In this document: piece after piece, positions 37,641 to 50,271 of the stretch
Layout: the number at the start of each line of letters is the position of its first letter
Position numbering within the stretch: position 1 is the first letter of the stretch
Origin: Strongylocentrotus droebachiensis
Taxonomy: Eukaryota > Echinodermata > Echinoidea > Camarodonta > Strongylocentrotidae
Length of the DNA stretch: 64,000 bases
Reading direction: 5' to 3'
NCBI GenBank assembly: GCA_035222895.1
Contig: JAVYIG010000405.1
Coordinates: 366,501-430,500, forward strand
Notes under the pieces: model-generated
Database searches by the model: none
What the model was told of the DNA's origin: nothing
The model's input: only the letters and a program-made list of their open reading frames with translations
Program-made: the position numbers and the translations under genes

Positions 37641-38056
37641 ATTCATGAGGCTTCCAATAATCCCTTTAAGATAAGAGTATCAAAAATGTCACTCCGGAGA
37701 ACATTCCATTCCATTCCATGCATTGCATACAATACCGAGATACAAAATCGATATACGATCATGAACATTCAACAGCCGAGCCAAGTATTACGGATAAACG
37801 ATCAGGGAGTCCTGTCATCACCATGGCAACATCATTGCCCCTTTAATGTGCCCTTTTAGTCAGGTACGCCACGTCGGGGAAAGAAGGATGGTTGTTAACA
37901 TCGGTGACGTGGATGAACTAATAATCTCGAAGCGTCATCGAAAACCCGTTTCTTAACCCTCAATTTCGAACAAGTGCCCTAACCCTAAAGTCGTGAACAA
38001 GTGCCGACCTTTATATCAAGTCTGAGAGCGCCTTTTGACTTATTTCGCCCGCCTCT
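37641..38056. other. unannotated sequence with a short local duplication
   Basis: The phrase taaccct...gaacaagtgcc appears twice in a row at about 37955-38004. No gene recognised. Confidence 0.5.
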
Positions 38057-38082
38057 CTTTCTCCCTCTCTCCCTCCCCCTCT

Positions 38083-38129
<47 letters not shown>

Positions 38130-38160
38130 TTCTCCCTCTCTCCCTCCCCCTCTCCTCCCC

Positions 38161-38188
<28 letters not shown>
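38057..38188 (+). repeat. (CT)n / (CCCT)n tract
   Basis: Two CT dinucleotide blocks (about 38089-38127 and 38160-38188), each preceded by the same stretch ctccctctctccctccccct, so the compound unit is itself duplicated. Confidence 0.92.
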
Positions 38189-38193
<5 letters not shown>

Positions 38194-39526
38194 ATCATGG
38201 CCGTAAAGCCTATGTAAGAACTTCTTTTCACTTTAATTTTTGTACTCAATTTATTTATTACTAGCCAGCGCTAGATCTGACCCAATCTGGCTAATGTCAT
38301 CTCACATCAGATCTATTCTAGGTGTCTTTGAGTTCCTTTCGGAGAAAATCGTGGAGACGGAATTTTAACAATTTCAGATATCATTGTGACATCACATCGC
38401 AAAGCTACAGAACAAACAAAATTGGCCAAAGACAATGCAAAGGATAAAACATATTTCATTATCAACCATGAAGGCGTACATTGTCTAGTGACATTTAATT
38501 TATCACGTATTCAACTGTTTTCTCTCATCTCGTGTTATGAAATCATTATATCATCTCTGCTTTACACATTCAAGTCTCTGATGTAATGCATAATTTTCAA
38601 AAACACTTTTTGGAGGAAAAAGCAGTTTTATGGTATTTTCATGTCTTTCATGTCTGTATACTTCTTGTACATCCTGAAATTGATCGTTTAAATATTGCAT
38701 GGATTGAGAAAGTAAGATACGTGTGTTATTCAAGGCAATTTATTTTATAAGATATGAATACTTTACTAATTATTACTACCCGACATGCTTTTGAGGATCG
38801 TTTTCTTAAGGGGGGGGTAACTTGCAATAAACTTGAAAAAGGCTGCATAAAAATAAGCGTACTTTTCACATTGTACATTAAAGCAAGAACATAATGTAGA
38901 AAATGCCAAAATATTTCGTGCTTTGTTTTCACCTCGCAGACTATTGAGGAGGCTCTTGAGATGAACGGATGTCTTGAAAAAGAACAAATATGGAAACCCA
39001 GTCAAGGGAACATTGAGATTAAAATCAATGAAGCAATATGTACGTGAACGGGTGACGTGGAAAGAGATGATATAATGCGACGTGACAAACAATTCTCAAT
39101 ATAATGTGAATATCATACAGTCAGTCAACAAAGAATTGTTTTGTCATCTCTCATGTGTGATAAATTGATAAATCAATGATTTTCTTGTACGCCCTGTTCG
39201 ATCGTTTCATTCTGATATTATGTGTGTTTACCTCTAATGCAAGCTAAAATTAATTGTGACGTGTTATCAGTTTATTAAAAGAAAGTATTATGATGAAAAT
39301 TGGATGTTTACCACGCCTTCCTGTGCCCTGGTTCTACTTGAAAGAATAAAAAGGGTATAGTACGAATGACTTCAATATGACCTTACTCAAAACTTTGTAT
39401 TCCAATAATACTAGAGCTAATCAGGTACACGATATATGAAAGCTGTTAACATTTGGCATATCCACAATATATACATGTATATCGAATCTGGATGAATAAT
39501 ATGATATTTCATAGAGCCATGCCACA
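38189..39526. other. unannotated sequence
   Basis: Minus-strand frames at 38726-39092 overlap in two phases and have no motif. Nothing else noted. Confidence 0.5.
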
Positions 39527-39648
39527 CCCCCCCCCCCCCACCCCCCCCCCTGATCCAAAAATTAAAGTGTAAGGAGTATGAGAGCATGGACGAAGTAGGT
39601 CTATGATGAGAGTGACTTGAAGACAATTTGAGCCCCCCCCCCCCCCCC
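39527..39648 (+). repeat. pair of poly-C tracts
   Basis: C runs at 39527-39539 and 39541-39550 (split by one A), then another at 39633-39648 after ~80 bp of ordinary sequence. Confidence 0.95.
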
Positions 39649-40054
39649 ACAGCCCTCGCCTTTTCAGAGGCACTCGAAATTCACATGAACCAAACTCCCC
39701 CTTTATGCAAGTGCATTGAACCAAAAAACACCACTGTCAGAAGTAAGCAATGAACATTTGCAGCATACAAAAATGAAAAAAGCATGTACTAGATACCATA
39801 TTCACGCTTAGTCAAAACGTTGGATCGGATGACGGATGGAGGGATTTGAGGAATGTGGAGAATAATTGCAAAATGCTAATTTCTGTAAAGAAACTTGTCT
39901 GGGTGTCCGAAGATGGCACTTATATAAGACCTGCTTACACATGCCGCGGCAAAACCGGGTATAATGAGGGAAATGAAGAAAAAAGAATGACAATTAGCCT
40001 CAGCAAATGAAGGTACATTGATTTGGGGTTACGAATGAATGGTAGGTCCATGCT
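39649..40054. other. unannotated sequence
   Basis: No features found. Confidence 0.5.
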
Positions 40055-40249
40055 TTAAAGGCCCACTGCACTACTTGTAGCTACTTGCGCCCTCTATATA
40101 ACAAACAATGCCTAATCGGTGACCATTGGTCCCCCATGATCCTCTTTTTCTTATGTTAACTGAGAGCTGGGTTGATGAGATAACCACCTGTCCAGTGACC
40201 TTGCAGGGCGCTATAATCCCTCCTGTAAACTATGGCAGATAAGCTTTAA
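40055..40249. mobile_element. possible small TTAA-bounded MITE
   Basis: TTAA with adjoining AAAG occurs at both ends (tttaaaggcccactgc; complement of the right end tttaaagcttatctgcc). The inverted repeat beyond the first seven bases is poor. Internal gcgccctctata and its approximate complement near 40205-40215 suggest further symmetry. Weak call. Confidence 0.3.
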
Positions 40250-40384
40250 ATATACAAAAGAACATAATTAAGAAAAAAAACTAAAAAAAGAGGGGATGGG
40301 AGAGAGGGAGAGAGCGAGAGAAAGAGAGTGATTTGATATTCCTTTTTTTCTTTTCCATTTTTTGCTGCGGTGGGTTCCACTCGT

Positions 40385-40458
40385 TCTTCTTCTTCTTCTT
40401 CTCCTCCTTCGTCTTCTCCTCCTCCTCCTCCTCCCCTCCTTCTCCTCCTTCTCCTCCT
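40385..40458 (+). repeat. (TTC)n/(TCC)n trinucleotide repeat
   Basis: TTCTTCTTC passes into CTCCTCCTC. Frames crossing it encode only Ser/Pro or Arg/Gly/Glu runs. Confidence 0.92.
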
Positions 40459-41595
40459 AACCATTCACTTTGCTTCTTCTGCCTTTTCTTGTTCTAGTTC
40501 TTCTTCGTCTTCACCTTTTCATCTTTTCTTCAGTTTTATCTTTTCCTTAAGGACGATGTTTTGCGTCATGTCCGAACGATGCTATAAATGACATGTTAAA
40601 AACGCTTCATCACCGACATGTAGCTTGTAATTAGAAATCGTCACCATTCAGAAGATTCACTTGGAGATATTTTCCCTTCCCACTCCATCTTATTGTGCAG
40701 GCAGCCTGCAACAAGAGGTTTGTAATGGGAGTCAAGGATGCAACCCCGATGCTAAAAATGCCTGACAACATTTTCATTTATTTTTGTCGAGTAAAGAGGT
40801 AACTAACCTAATTATCAATGCCGACGTAACAAGCTTTTCTGTCATGTACATATATACTCTAGGTATTATTGGCAGTTGCATTGATTATTGATCATTAAAC
40901 AGCTGATTCGTTGCGTCAGTTCATTATGAATGTTTGTTAAATTTACATATGCGTCTACCGTTTCAATTAACCGACATGAAATTATATCCATTATTATTAA
41001 CTGTAGGAGTTCTGTATGAATTATACATTTTATCAAAATAAAAACAATCAGACACTTGAATGCAAACTCCATTTGCCCATTCGAAACAAAAGAAAATAAA
41101 ATAGTTCAATAAACGAAAATAAAACTACGGCCCATAGGGCGGATTTGAAGCGACATGTGCAACGGTGTTCCATGTTCATTTTTAATATTCCAAATGACGT
41201 CAAATAAAGAGCCATTTGTCATGACAGCAAGAACCATGCGGAACATTAAAGGAACTGAGAAAGAATTTGACATTAGAACATATGGAGAAAGAACTGAGGG
41301 GGGACTTACATTCCCAGAGTGTATACTTCACACATTATTTTTCCCTAATCGTCTCGTTCAATGATTCGGATTAATTAGCAGATGGCAGTACAAATTATTA
41401 AAAACTCGTTTGTCATGTAATTGGAGAAATTATGATTTTAAAAAGTGTCACTAGATTGTTTTCATTGAGATGAGAATAATCTTGACATTGCTTATTCAGT
41501 AGTATATGGTTATCACAGATAAGGCTACTTACAGCTAACGCTGGCTTACTAACCTCCATCGGGTCTTCGCGTCGGTTCCGGTTGTCGGGTTACAT
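40459..41595. other. unannotated sequence
   Basis: A 69-codon plus-strand frame at 41155-41364 has no recognised motif. Confidence 0.5.
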
Positions 41596-41976
41596 TAAAC
41601 TTCGTGAAAACATTCGCCCAGAATAATGACGAAATTTCGAGTAAAATGAATGCCAATAATCACACAATTTATTCAAAAATGTTCGATGGTATAGGGCGGT
41701 TTTTCTGGCATGTACTTTTGTGAAAACATGTCCGTATAATCAAATAGTGACGAAGTGTCAATGGTTAGCCTTTTTACGTACATGTACTCCTGTGATTATT
41801 TATCTCGTATTATATCGTTCCGGGTATAGACGCGATTTTTCGTAGATTTGCTGTAGGTTTTTCAGAAAATGTCGGAGAAACTGGACTCAACACTTTGGCG
41901 ATATTTTAAAGAGGGGTGTATTTTACACATCCGACTTTTCATGAATAAGGGGGTATGTTTTCACGAAAGTTCGTGG
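41596..41976. mobile_element. possible inverted-repeat element (diverged ends)
   Basis: The left end around 41597-41630 (aacttcgtgaaaacattcgc) and the complement of the right end around 41940-41973 (aactttcgtgaaaacatacc) match over roughly 30 bp with gaps, ending in ataatga versus attcatga. No target duplication is evident and there is no second copy in the window. Confidence 0.4.
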
Positions 41977-42563
41977 AACGAAGTGCGCCTTTGAATACTG
42001 AATGCTCACACTCTTGTTGTTGTGAAAAAAACAAGTTTACCAGTAAAAGCGGTCATTTTTTGCCTTTAAAGTAAGCTTTGACTATTAAATTGACTACATT
42101 TAATATCGTTAGGCCATTAAAATAGCATTGTTAGGGACCTAGTTTAGAAAACCGACACCGCGTCATGCCTGCACATCCAAGCGGATATAAGTGCCAATTA
42201 AGCAAATTACCAGCGGACTCAATCACTTCGCGTTAATACGCTACAATCATAGAAATAAACAACCTACATGTACGAACTATAACATTTTGTTGGAAAAAAT
42301 GATTTAAACCATACGGATTCCGCAGTATTTGCTCTAGATTAAAGACCTAATTAATAGAGTTACCTGTAAAGAGATCTGTTTAATCGCATTTGACGATCTA
42401 TGAAGCATATGCCACATATGTCATAACAATATGCTTGGAAAATTGAATCACTAGGTTTTTCGAGGTACTACTCTGTTTTCCTCCCTTTTCTCTGCATAGA
42501 CTAAGCTTCATGTATATTACCAAGGAAGAGAATTTAAAAATTCTCCATCTAATATGCCAAGGT

Positions 42564-43010
42564 ACACTCTAAATTACAGGGATTTAAAATTTAAATCTTA
42601 AGCCGGATTTGAATGAAATTAAATCCATAAAGATTGATTTTTAATCTTAAAAGATTGCTAAACTGGTTCTTAATCCGAGTTTCAAATATATTTTTTTCAA
42701 TCCCAAGAGATTAAAAAAAGTTCCGAAAATTAACGGCAAATTGACCAATCCTGGCGATAAGATTTTGTCACATGACAAAGAAGTCCCAAAAAGGATTGCT
42801 TTTAAATCTTTATCAGGGTTAATTTTAATCTAGAAAGATTTATAATATAAATCTTTTGAACTTATTTTTTAATCCTTTACAGATTAAAACTTTTTAATCC
42901 TAGCGAAGATTAATTTTAAATCCACATCGATTGGTCCCTACCTACAGTACATGAAAGATTTAAAAATAAATCCTATAGATTTAAATTTAAATCCCTGTAA
43001 TTTAGAGTGT
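42564..43010. mobile_element. 447-bp MITE, TA-flanked, Tc1/mariner-like
   Basis: The left end acactctaaattacagggat is the reverse complement of the right end atccctgtaatttagagtgt. The match continues into the adjoining (A/T)-rich bases for about 33 bp with one indel. A TA dinucleotide abuts each end (42563-42564 and 43010-43011), as expected from TA-targeting Tc1/mariner transposases. The interior is filled with degenerate 'gattaaaaa'/'aaatctt' words on both strands, so the whole element can fold into a branched hairpin. No coding frame. Confidence 0.82.
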
Positions 43011-43430
43011 AAGTGTCGTAATAATTTAGAAATTAGACCATAAATGTCAGTAATACTTATCGATGCATCTGGTATTATTATACAGATAATGATTTCATTC
43101 TTTTGACGATAAGAAGCTCTACCTAAACATGTTTCACAGAACGGTCACACGCGACTTAGGGAACATTATATCAAAGGGGAGGAGTTTCTTCCAATACAGT
43201 TATTTGAAAATAATTCAATTTTTGTTGTTGAAGTAAGTGATGCCCACTTCTCAATATTCGGTCAGCAAATTAGAACTTCCAAAACGTTTTCAGCAAATCG
43301 CAACAAAATTATAAAAGGTATGATATTTTCCTTTAATATATTATTGTGTGGATGTTTGGATTACAAAAAAAAATGTTTCTTTAGCTCTGTAAATTTGACG
43401 ACAAGTCTCTACATTCCTGAAATTGTTAAA

Positions 43431-43481
43431 GTAATAATAATAATAATATATATTTATATATATACATATAATATATATTGT
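43431..43481 (+). repeat. (AAT)n-(TA)n AT-rich microsatellite
   Basis: ATAATAATAATAAT followed by TATATATATAC-type sequence. Confidence 0.9.
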
Positions 43482-43650
43482 TGACTTGTTAGAAAATTAT
43501 CTTTTCTGGCAATTTCGACCCAATCTCCCCCTTCCATTCAAATTGTCTTGCGAATAGCTGGTACTTATAATTGATCCAATCCTGCTTCTTTAAAATATTG
43601 AATTACTTTTTGACAAGTGCTTTTTCAAAGTACTTTCGAGGGGCTATCTC

Positions 43651-43652
<2 letters not shown>

Positions 43653-43693
<41 letters not shown>

Positions 43694-43750
43694 CCTCCCT
43701 CTCTCTCTCTCTCTCTCCCTCCCTTCCTCCCTCCCTCTCTCTCTCTTTCT
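43653..43750 (+). repeat. (CT)n and (CCCT)n tract
   Basis: CT dinucleotides interspersed with two CCCTCCCT blocks. Confidence 0.93.
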
Positions 43751-44176
43751 AGTAAGCTGAAGTGCTTTCAACGTTATCAGTTTTTTGTTTTACACGGCTA
43801 GTGACCATTTACAATATTAAACCAGAATCTAGAACTAATATTTTTCACCCTCCGATTGGCATCGATAGACAAATGATCCAAGCTCTAGGCAGGGGGCATC
43901 CGACTGGCCGCTGTTAATCCATCTCCCGTATGGCAAGCTAGACCGTGGAAACGTCACTGCATATGCATGCTTGTAGGCATAGAAAGGACATTTGATTAGG
44001 ACGGAAAATTGCAGTTACGTAAAGGGAGTCTTGTTTTTACTTGGCGCCACATTAGAGCTTTACACCTACCTAAGCATGTCCTCTCACTACGACAAAACGA
44101 GCGGATATAATAAGCGCAATTGCGTTGCACCTCCTGGCTGGCGTATGTACGTATCGAGGCGATTTGACAAGGGTGT

Positions 44177-44256
44177 GTGTGGGAGGGAAGGGGAGTGCGT
44201 TAGGAAATATGCGTGCGTGTGTATTTGTGCGTGTGCGCGTGCGTGTGGGTGTGCGT
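44177..44256 (+). repeat. GT/GC-rich microsatellite
   Basis: Imperfect GTGTGCGT repeats embedded in a plus-strand frame (43992-44297) that is not otherwise gene-like. Confidence 0.8.
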
Positions 44257-44296
44257 TAAAATGTATATTAAACTTGATTATACGATACTTATTCTA

Positions 44297-44400
44297 GTTC
44301 AAGATTCAAGATCCAAGTTTTATTGTCCACATTTGATACAGAACATTGTTTTGAATTGGTATTACATGCAATAATAAACTTTCATAATATATACAAACAT
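44297..44400 (-). mobile_element. probable 3' end of an L2/CR1-type LINE
   Basis: Read on the minus strand, the segment ends gacaataaaacttggatctt followed by gaatcttgaac. A short repeated (GAATCTT)-like tail after an AATAAA-like signal is typical of the 3' termini of L2/CR1-group retrotransposons, which lack poly-A. Only about 100 bp is recognisable and no ORF2 sequence adjoins it, so this is a 5'-truncated stub. The assignment rests on tail pattern only. Confidence 0.45.
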
Positions 44401-44470
44401 GGTATCGTTTGCTGAGAGCCAGAAGGGTTTTAACAATGTTTGCGGGGTGTCTATTTCTGCATCTAATTCC

Positions 44471-44483
44471 GTTGCCTAGCAAC
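44471..44483. promoter_or_regulatory. X-box-like RFX site
   Basis: gttgcctagcaac matches the RFX X-box pattern GTNRCC-N-RGYAAC exactly. X-boxes commonly lie upstream of cilium genes, but no gene is visible on either side. It may be a distal element or chance. Confidence 0.35.
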
Positions 44484-44726
44484 GTAGGAAATAAGCTAGG
44501 GTATCAACGATTCATTAATGTTCGCAAGGCAAGAAAATGCGGAAAATCCCTCCAAATGGCGTGTGAAAACCATCTTCACAAGAGCCGTTCTTGAGGCTAG
44601 ACAACAAATTGCCCGTGATGAGAGATTCTACATTGAGAAACGTTCATCCATCAAACAGACCGGTGTAATATCATACCAGTCCAGCAATTACCAAAATCGA
44701 AAATTTTATTCTTGCAGTGAAAGCAC

Positions 44727-44807
44727 CGTAACGTATGTCTATTCTCATATGAAAATCGTGTGGTCAATCCACAATCCGTAACGTATGTTTATTCTCATAT
44801 GAAAATA
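44727..44807 (+). repeat. two-copy 49-bp tandem duplication
   Basis: The block beginning ccgtaacgtatgtctattct at 44727 recurs at 44776 with a single change over ~31 bp. Confidence 0.88.
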
Positions 44808-46258
44808 AAAAACGGTACTTTGAAATAATGAGCGGTGGGTTTATTCAACACTAATTTCATACAATTATTCTTAAGAATTAGATAATCATTTGTGTGGACT
44901 TAGGTATGAAGCAAGTCCGTGATGTTTGCTCGCACTTAATTTATATTTTAATATTGACAATAGTCAGCTGTTAATACAGACGAAACATCACTGCACTGGA
45001 TTGATTAAATCGCTCATGAGTGGCAGATATGACTAATTATATATAGACGTGAATAGCAGTCGAGGCAATTTCCAGACTGTTACTTGCAGACTTTTTTCTT
45101 ATTCCCATCTCAATACACAACGAACACTCTACGAATCGTCTTAAAGCCCCACTGAGCTCCTCTATTTGTTTTATGTTTGTACCTCTTTTCTTTTTATTCA
45201 CCACAACAGTGATGTTGTGTATGTTCAGAAGACATTTTTCGGTTTCGGTCTCCGAAGTGATGAAAAACAAATTAATCCATTGCACATGAATATAACTTCT
45301 TTTCCCAACTTCTAAAAGCAAAACAAAATATTACGTTTATTTTTAATAATCCATGATATCAAAACAATCTTCCAAAATATTCGTTAACGAAGTTCAGCCA
45401 CAGAGAGAGAGAGAGAAAGAGAGAGAGCGAGAGAAAAGAAGAGAGGGACAGAGATAGTGAAAGAGATCATTAATTCATAAAAGTAGATTATAGATTGAAA
45501 GGTCAAGGTGAAAAGAGATAATTTTACTTGGAAATTAGCGGCAAGGGCACAAATTGTCCTTAGGCTCCTTTCGGTCAATGGCTTTGATGTTGTTACTGAT
45601 GTAAATTAACACACTGAAACCGGAAAAAATGATGAAAGAAATCCCGGTTAAAATACAAGGGCAGTATACCATCGAAAAGTTGCAGTAATGGATAATTTAC
45701 ATGATGAGCTAGCACGGGCGTATCCATTATGATTGAACCGGCGTATGCCCCCCCCCCCCCTCCGTTAAAAGGCAAATATATGGACTGCGGGACTGACCAA
45801 GTGCATACCAATGATATAATTCATCCTTGGTGTTTATATTCTTTCCTACTGAAAGATACATTCGTGCCAAAAAATCTCACTCCATATTGTTTGCTAAAAA
45901 ATGAAATGCACTTACTACGGAAAAGAAGAACTTCTTCTATACTCTATGAACTTGATGGCGTTCTATCACACTCTTGGCGTGTGCCCAAGTGACTGTGTTA
46001 TTAAAGCGAAGATATTAAGTCTTGCTCTCGTTCTCTCTCTCTCTCTTTCTCTCTCTCTCCCTTGTCAAACGCCGGGGGTTCGTCATACACGAAAGCGTAT
46101 ATACGCTGCTGTGGATGACCAACCGCCATTCCTAAGAAAAATAAATTAGACCTTCACAATTTTACAAAGAATCACCCGACCTAATTTCTCTTTTCTTTTC
46201 CTTTTTTCAGTTTACCTAGAGAATCAGTCGTGCTTCTTTTTTTGTTAATCATCAATCT
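44808..46258. other. unannotated sequence with simple repeats
   Basis: (GA)n at about 45402-45460, a C run at 45748-45760 and a short (CT)n at 46028-46062. Open frames at 45729-45992 and 45901-46149 overlap and show no domain. Confidence 0.6.
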
Positions 46259-46738
46259 TGTAAAGATACTATGTCCTTTTTGCAGCCAACATCAAATTCT
46301 GTAGAACCTTGCATGAATTATCAAATTGTCATGCATGTCCTATCTGTGAAATTAAAACATTAGCAGTGTCCTAGAATTAGTATTTGAATAATGCAAATAA
46401 ACCCGTTTACCTTTTTTTCTTTGGTAATAACATACATAAAATGAGATGTAAATGGTAAATGAGCATTTGTCTACATCAATAACCCACTACTTGTAATGGC
46501 CAAAATTAAACTGATTGAATCTTTGTGCAGCACAAAGTCTGCAAATCAAACTATTATTTAGGTGACTGCAATCACTTAAGTCGATTCGACATATCTAATG
46601 GTCGTTATTTCCCAACTAAATGCCATTTTCAAGCCCTTACGTTTTGATGGAAGTCCTAAATTAGTATTGTCTTTCATATGCCGTTGGAAATTTACTTTTT
46701 CATTTTTGGGGCCTGCAAATGGGACATAGGACCTTTAA
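46259..46738 (-). mobile_element. TTAA-bounded DNA transposon, family A copy 2
   Basis: Reverse-complement counterpart of 2108-2625. On this strand it runs from aaagatactatgtccttttt to gcctgcaaatgggacatagg and ends in ccTTTAA. TTAA is intact at the right boundary (46735-46738) but altered (ttgtaaa) at the left. It is about 40 bp shorter than copy 1, with several small indels. Non-coding. Confidence 0.72.
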
Positions 46739-47673
46739 CAGTCTTGGTCAGCCATATCTTCAGTTCGGCGCGCCTTTTGGCATTACGCCTAGTAATTAGG
46801 AGATCAAATATGTATGACTTATCTGGGCTTTGAAATATTGTGGCTAAAAGTTCACTGCATTCCTCCCGGCCCCTCACTTTTGGCTTTACCTTTTATTACA
46901 ATTCCTTCGAACCCCCCCCCCCCCCCCTCTCATCCTCTCTACCCTATAGTTTATTGTAGAACGCACTTTTAAGTCATACATCAGTTTAGAGCAAACGGCT
47001 TTGCATTAGATTTCAAACGATGATGTTCGAAATTGGTTGAAAAGCATATGAATTTCGAATATCTTGTAAAAAAAGGCTAATTTTCAGTGTAAACTCATCT
47101 GGTTCTCAAAAAAATGTCACGACTCATAGTGTACATAGATAGGTGCACATTTTTTTTGGATCTTCCTCCTCTTCCTCCTTTCATCTCCCCAACAGCCCAT
47201 CACCCATGCATTGTTATCTAAGTCGTCGAGATCAAACTCGATAACTCAATAAACATTTTATTTTTGACACATCAGTCATTGCAGTATTGTTCAATGCTCT
47301 TGAAAACTTAGGAATAGCTTGGTATTGAATTGCTCCTTCTTTGATTATTAGGCTACACCGCAGAAACAAAATATCAGTTTTGTGGACTTATGTGGTTTTT
47401 CGCTTTCGAGCTCTTGACTATTCAGTTGCGTTGTCTTCTGTTCTCTCTTTCCAGTTTCTACTATATTTTCGCCTGTCTAATAAAACTAATCTTAATTCTA
47501 TAATAATTATGATTCTTCTTTAATTGTGGTTATCCTCTCATTGTTTGTTATACATTTCGTGTTTTGTTACTGATGTTACTACTCCTAAAGTCTAATAGTA
47601 TCTTTGAATGTTTGTTTTCCGGCTGATCTATCCATTGCCTCTATGTTTGTATCATCTATGTACATTTACGTGG
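46739..47673. other. unannotated sequence with poly-C
   Basis: A 16-C run lies at 46912-46927. Nothing else stands out. Confidence 0.55.
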
Positions 47674-47701
47674 GTCTCTCTCTCTCTCTCTCTCTCTCTC
47701 T
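47674..47701 (+). repeat. (CT)n microsatellite
   Basis: About 13 near-perfect CT units. Confidence 0.95.
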
Positions 47702-49138
47702 TTGTTCGTTTTCCCAATACGTATACATCATGACCTTCTTCACCTTGCTTCATTAATCAACAAAACACCTTCGCCAACACATGCATCCCCAAATCCCTCT
47801 CTGCCGTTCACATGTATTCATGAATGTACTTTATGAAGAACACAAATAAGCATGGGGCCTGATAAGCACACCTGCATTACAAATCTGATACATGACGAAC
47901 TAGTTCTTGATCAATGATTTCCACCATTAGTCCGTTGCATTCATTCTGTTTTATCTTTTTAATCATGTTTAAGTCTTGTTTGTCTTCAATCCTTTCCCTT
48001 TATGTCGTTCGACTCACTGTATTCGAGTCTAATCGGGGATAAAAAATGTAGGTCGTGTGAGTTTAGGTACTTTAGTACACAACTTCTTCAATATTCGTCG
48101 TAATGCATGCATGAATTAAGCAATGTTTCAATCATAAGTAAAAGGTTGAGTAAAAAAAAAAGGTAGACTGAAGTTGATATTCAGGGTATTTATTTTACCC
48201 GTATGAATATATGAAAAAAATGTTTAAGATAATTTCCAGCTCAGTGTTTTAATTGATCATCGTGAAAATAAACAAGGCATTTGTAAAACATTATTTCCGG
48301 TAATAGTCGTTCCTGTGCATTTGCCTTATTTCATTTCTAAAACTACTCGATCACACGTGGTGCACAAGCCTGTAAACTTTTCTCAGACATTCGCGTCTAC
48401 CTTTAAATTCTTTATCATCATTATACATGATGGATGAAAAAGTGGGTGTCGAAAACTATACATTTTTATCGGAAAATAAGACCGCATCGTCAGGCGTATA
48501 CGTGACTGTTTCACCGCAATACTCGGCAATAATGTGGGTCGTTTCCCCATGAACCAAGATCATCTTCTTATACCATAATCGAATTATGCTATTTTGGAGG
48601 TAATAAATGACGCCGGAGGGGGTGTATTGTATAGGGAGAGGATTTTACATGACATTTTCTAACAGGAATGGTGAGATTCTTGGGGAGGAAGTATTCAAGA
48701 CAAGGGTTAATGAGCTGGAAACAATATAATTTCTTATTCGATTATTGTGTGTCGTTATTCATAAGTTGGCGTCATTGCATTGTTGAACGTGACGTGGTTG
48801 CATGTCGTTAATGTCAATTTTTAACGATTACGGGTCATTGGACGCCTAGTTCAAGGGGGAAAGATGAAAATGGCGTGGCGCCATTGTATATATTCTCATT
48901 ATTGCTCCCCACGGTGTTTCATTATAATCAACCCTCTCTACTCTCTTCCGTGATTAACTTTACCTACTGTCTTTCCTACCCCTCCAAGGCAGAGAGCCTG
49001 TCTTTTCCAAAAGAGAACTTTAATTACCCTCCCTACCTCTCACTCTCTCTGTAGTCTGCCCCCTGCTCTAATTCTCTCTTGCCCCGACAGAGTTATCGGT
49101 GCATATGACACCCTTGTTGTCTTTTCTGTATCCTGTCC
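47702..49138. other. unannotated sequence
   Basis: No gene-like frame of note. Pyrimidine bias builds from about 48900. Confidence 0.5.
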
Positions 49139-49384
49139 TTTGTCTCTCTCTACCCCTTACTATCCCTCTCGCTCTATCATCTCCCACCATCCCCCTCCCC
49201 CGCATCCCCCGCCTAGATCCCCTTCCTCCACCCATTCTCTCCCCTCTTCCCCTCTCTCTCTCTCACTATTTCTAACGCATGCACATACACACACACATAA
49301 ACACACACTCTGTCTCTCTTTATCTATATATCTAAATCTCTTTCTCTCTTTCTGCTCCTCCGTTCTCATTATCTCTCTCTCTTG
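49139..49384 (+). repeat. pyrimidine-rich tract with embedded (CA)n
   Basis: CT- and CCCC-rich sequence with a CACACA block near 49283-49306. Open frames on both strands here (49140-49511, 49160-49369) are low-complexity. Confidence 0.88.
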
Positions 49385-50271
49385 TCATATCGTCTACCGT
49401 AGACATGAAGTTTGTATCTGCCTCAAGAAAACTAAAACCAACCCTCTCACCTCCTCCCCCACCCCGCCCCAAGCCCCTCCATCTTACTTACGCCATTACT
49501 CCCACTCTTGACACACATTTTTGAGTTACTCATTCGGACTCGATTCGTTCGGTTACCGGACGAGGCCGAAACGACCTGTAGCCATGTTTAGGTATACACT
49601 GTGCAGGTGCATCCATGTTCGGTAAAGCGAGCCGAAAGCAGGTTAACATATTCAATCACGTTCTTAAAGCAGACGCGCAGATGCCGCAAATAATTACATG
49701 GACTGACATGTTCTGGTAATTTAGCTTTTTCTCTCTCTCTCGAATACGAAACGTGGTCTTCTGATCGACCTCTGGCATTCCTTGTTTGACACATTTAAAA
49801 CGCCGACAGAGGGACCTATTCTGAAAGAAATAACCACCCTTTGGTGTTTCTTCATCAACGCCAACAACACGTTGACAGACATGATGGATAATGCAGTCAA
49901 AGAAGAAACAGATTCACGGCATTCCTTGAGCTTTAAAACACGTTTTCGGCCACAATATTGTTATAGTGTTCTAATATCTTTATAATAATGTAAGAAAAAG
50001 TGATAATTCCGAGTACTGCACTTGGCATTCTATGTGTGGTAGGCATAATGGGATATTAACTCTTTGTCCGCTTTGATTGACACATTGACCAACAGTGCAC
50101 TGCCATAGTTGACTCTTGTTACACTTACAATGTGTCTTTAGCCTTTTATACCTCAAACAATGTGGGAATCTAGGTTGTCAATCCGTAGCGAAAAGATTGT
50201 GACAGAACGTGCAGCACGCTCCGCATTTCTGTATCTCATAATACAGAGCTAAGCGCTTACGCCTAGGACCT
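49385..50271. other. unannotated sequence
   Basis: No recognisable gene or repeat. Confidence 0.5.
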
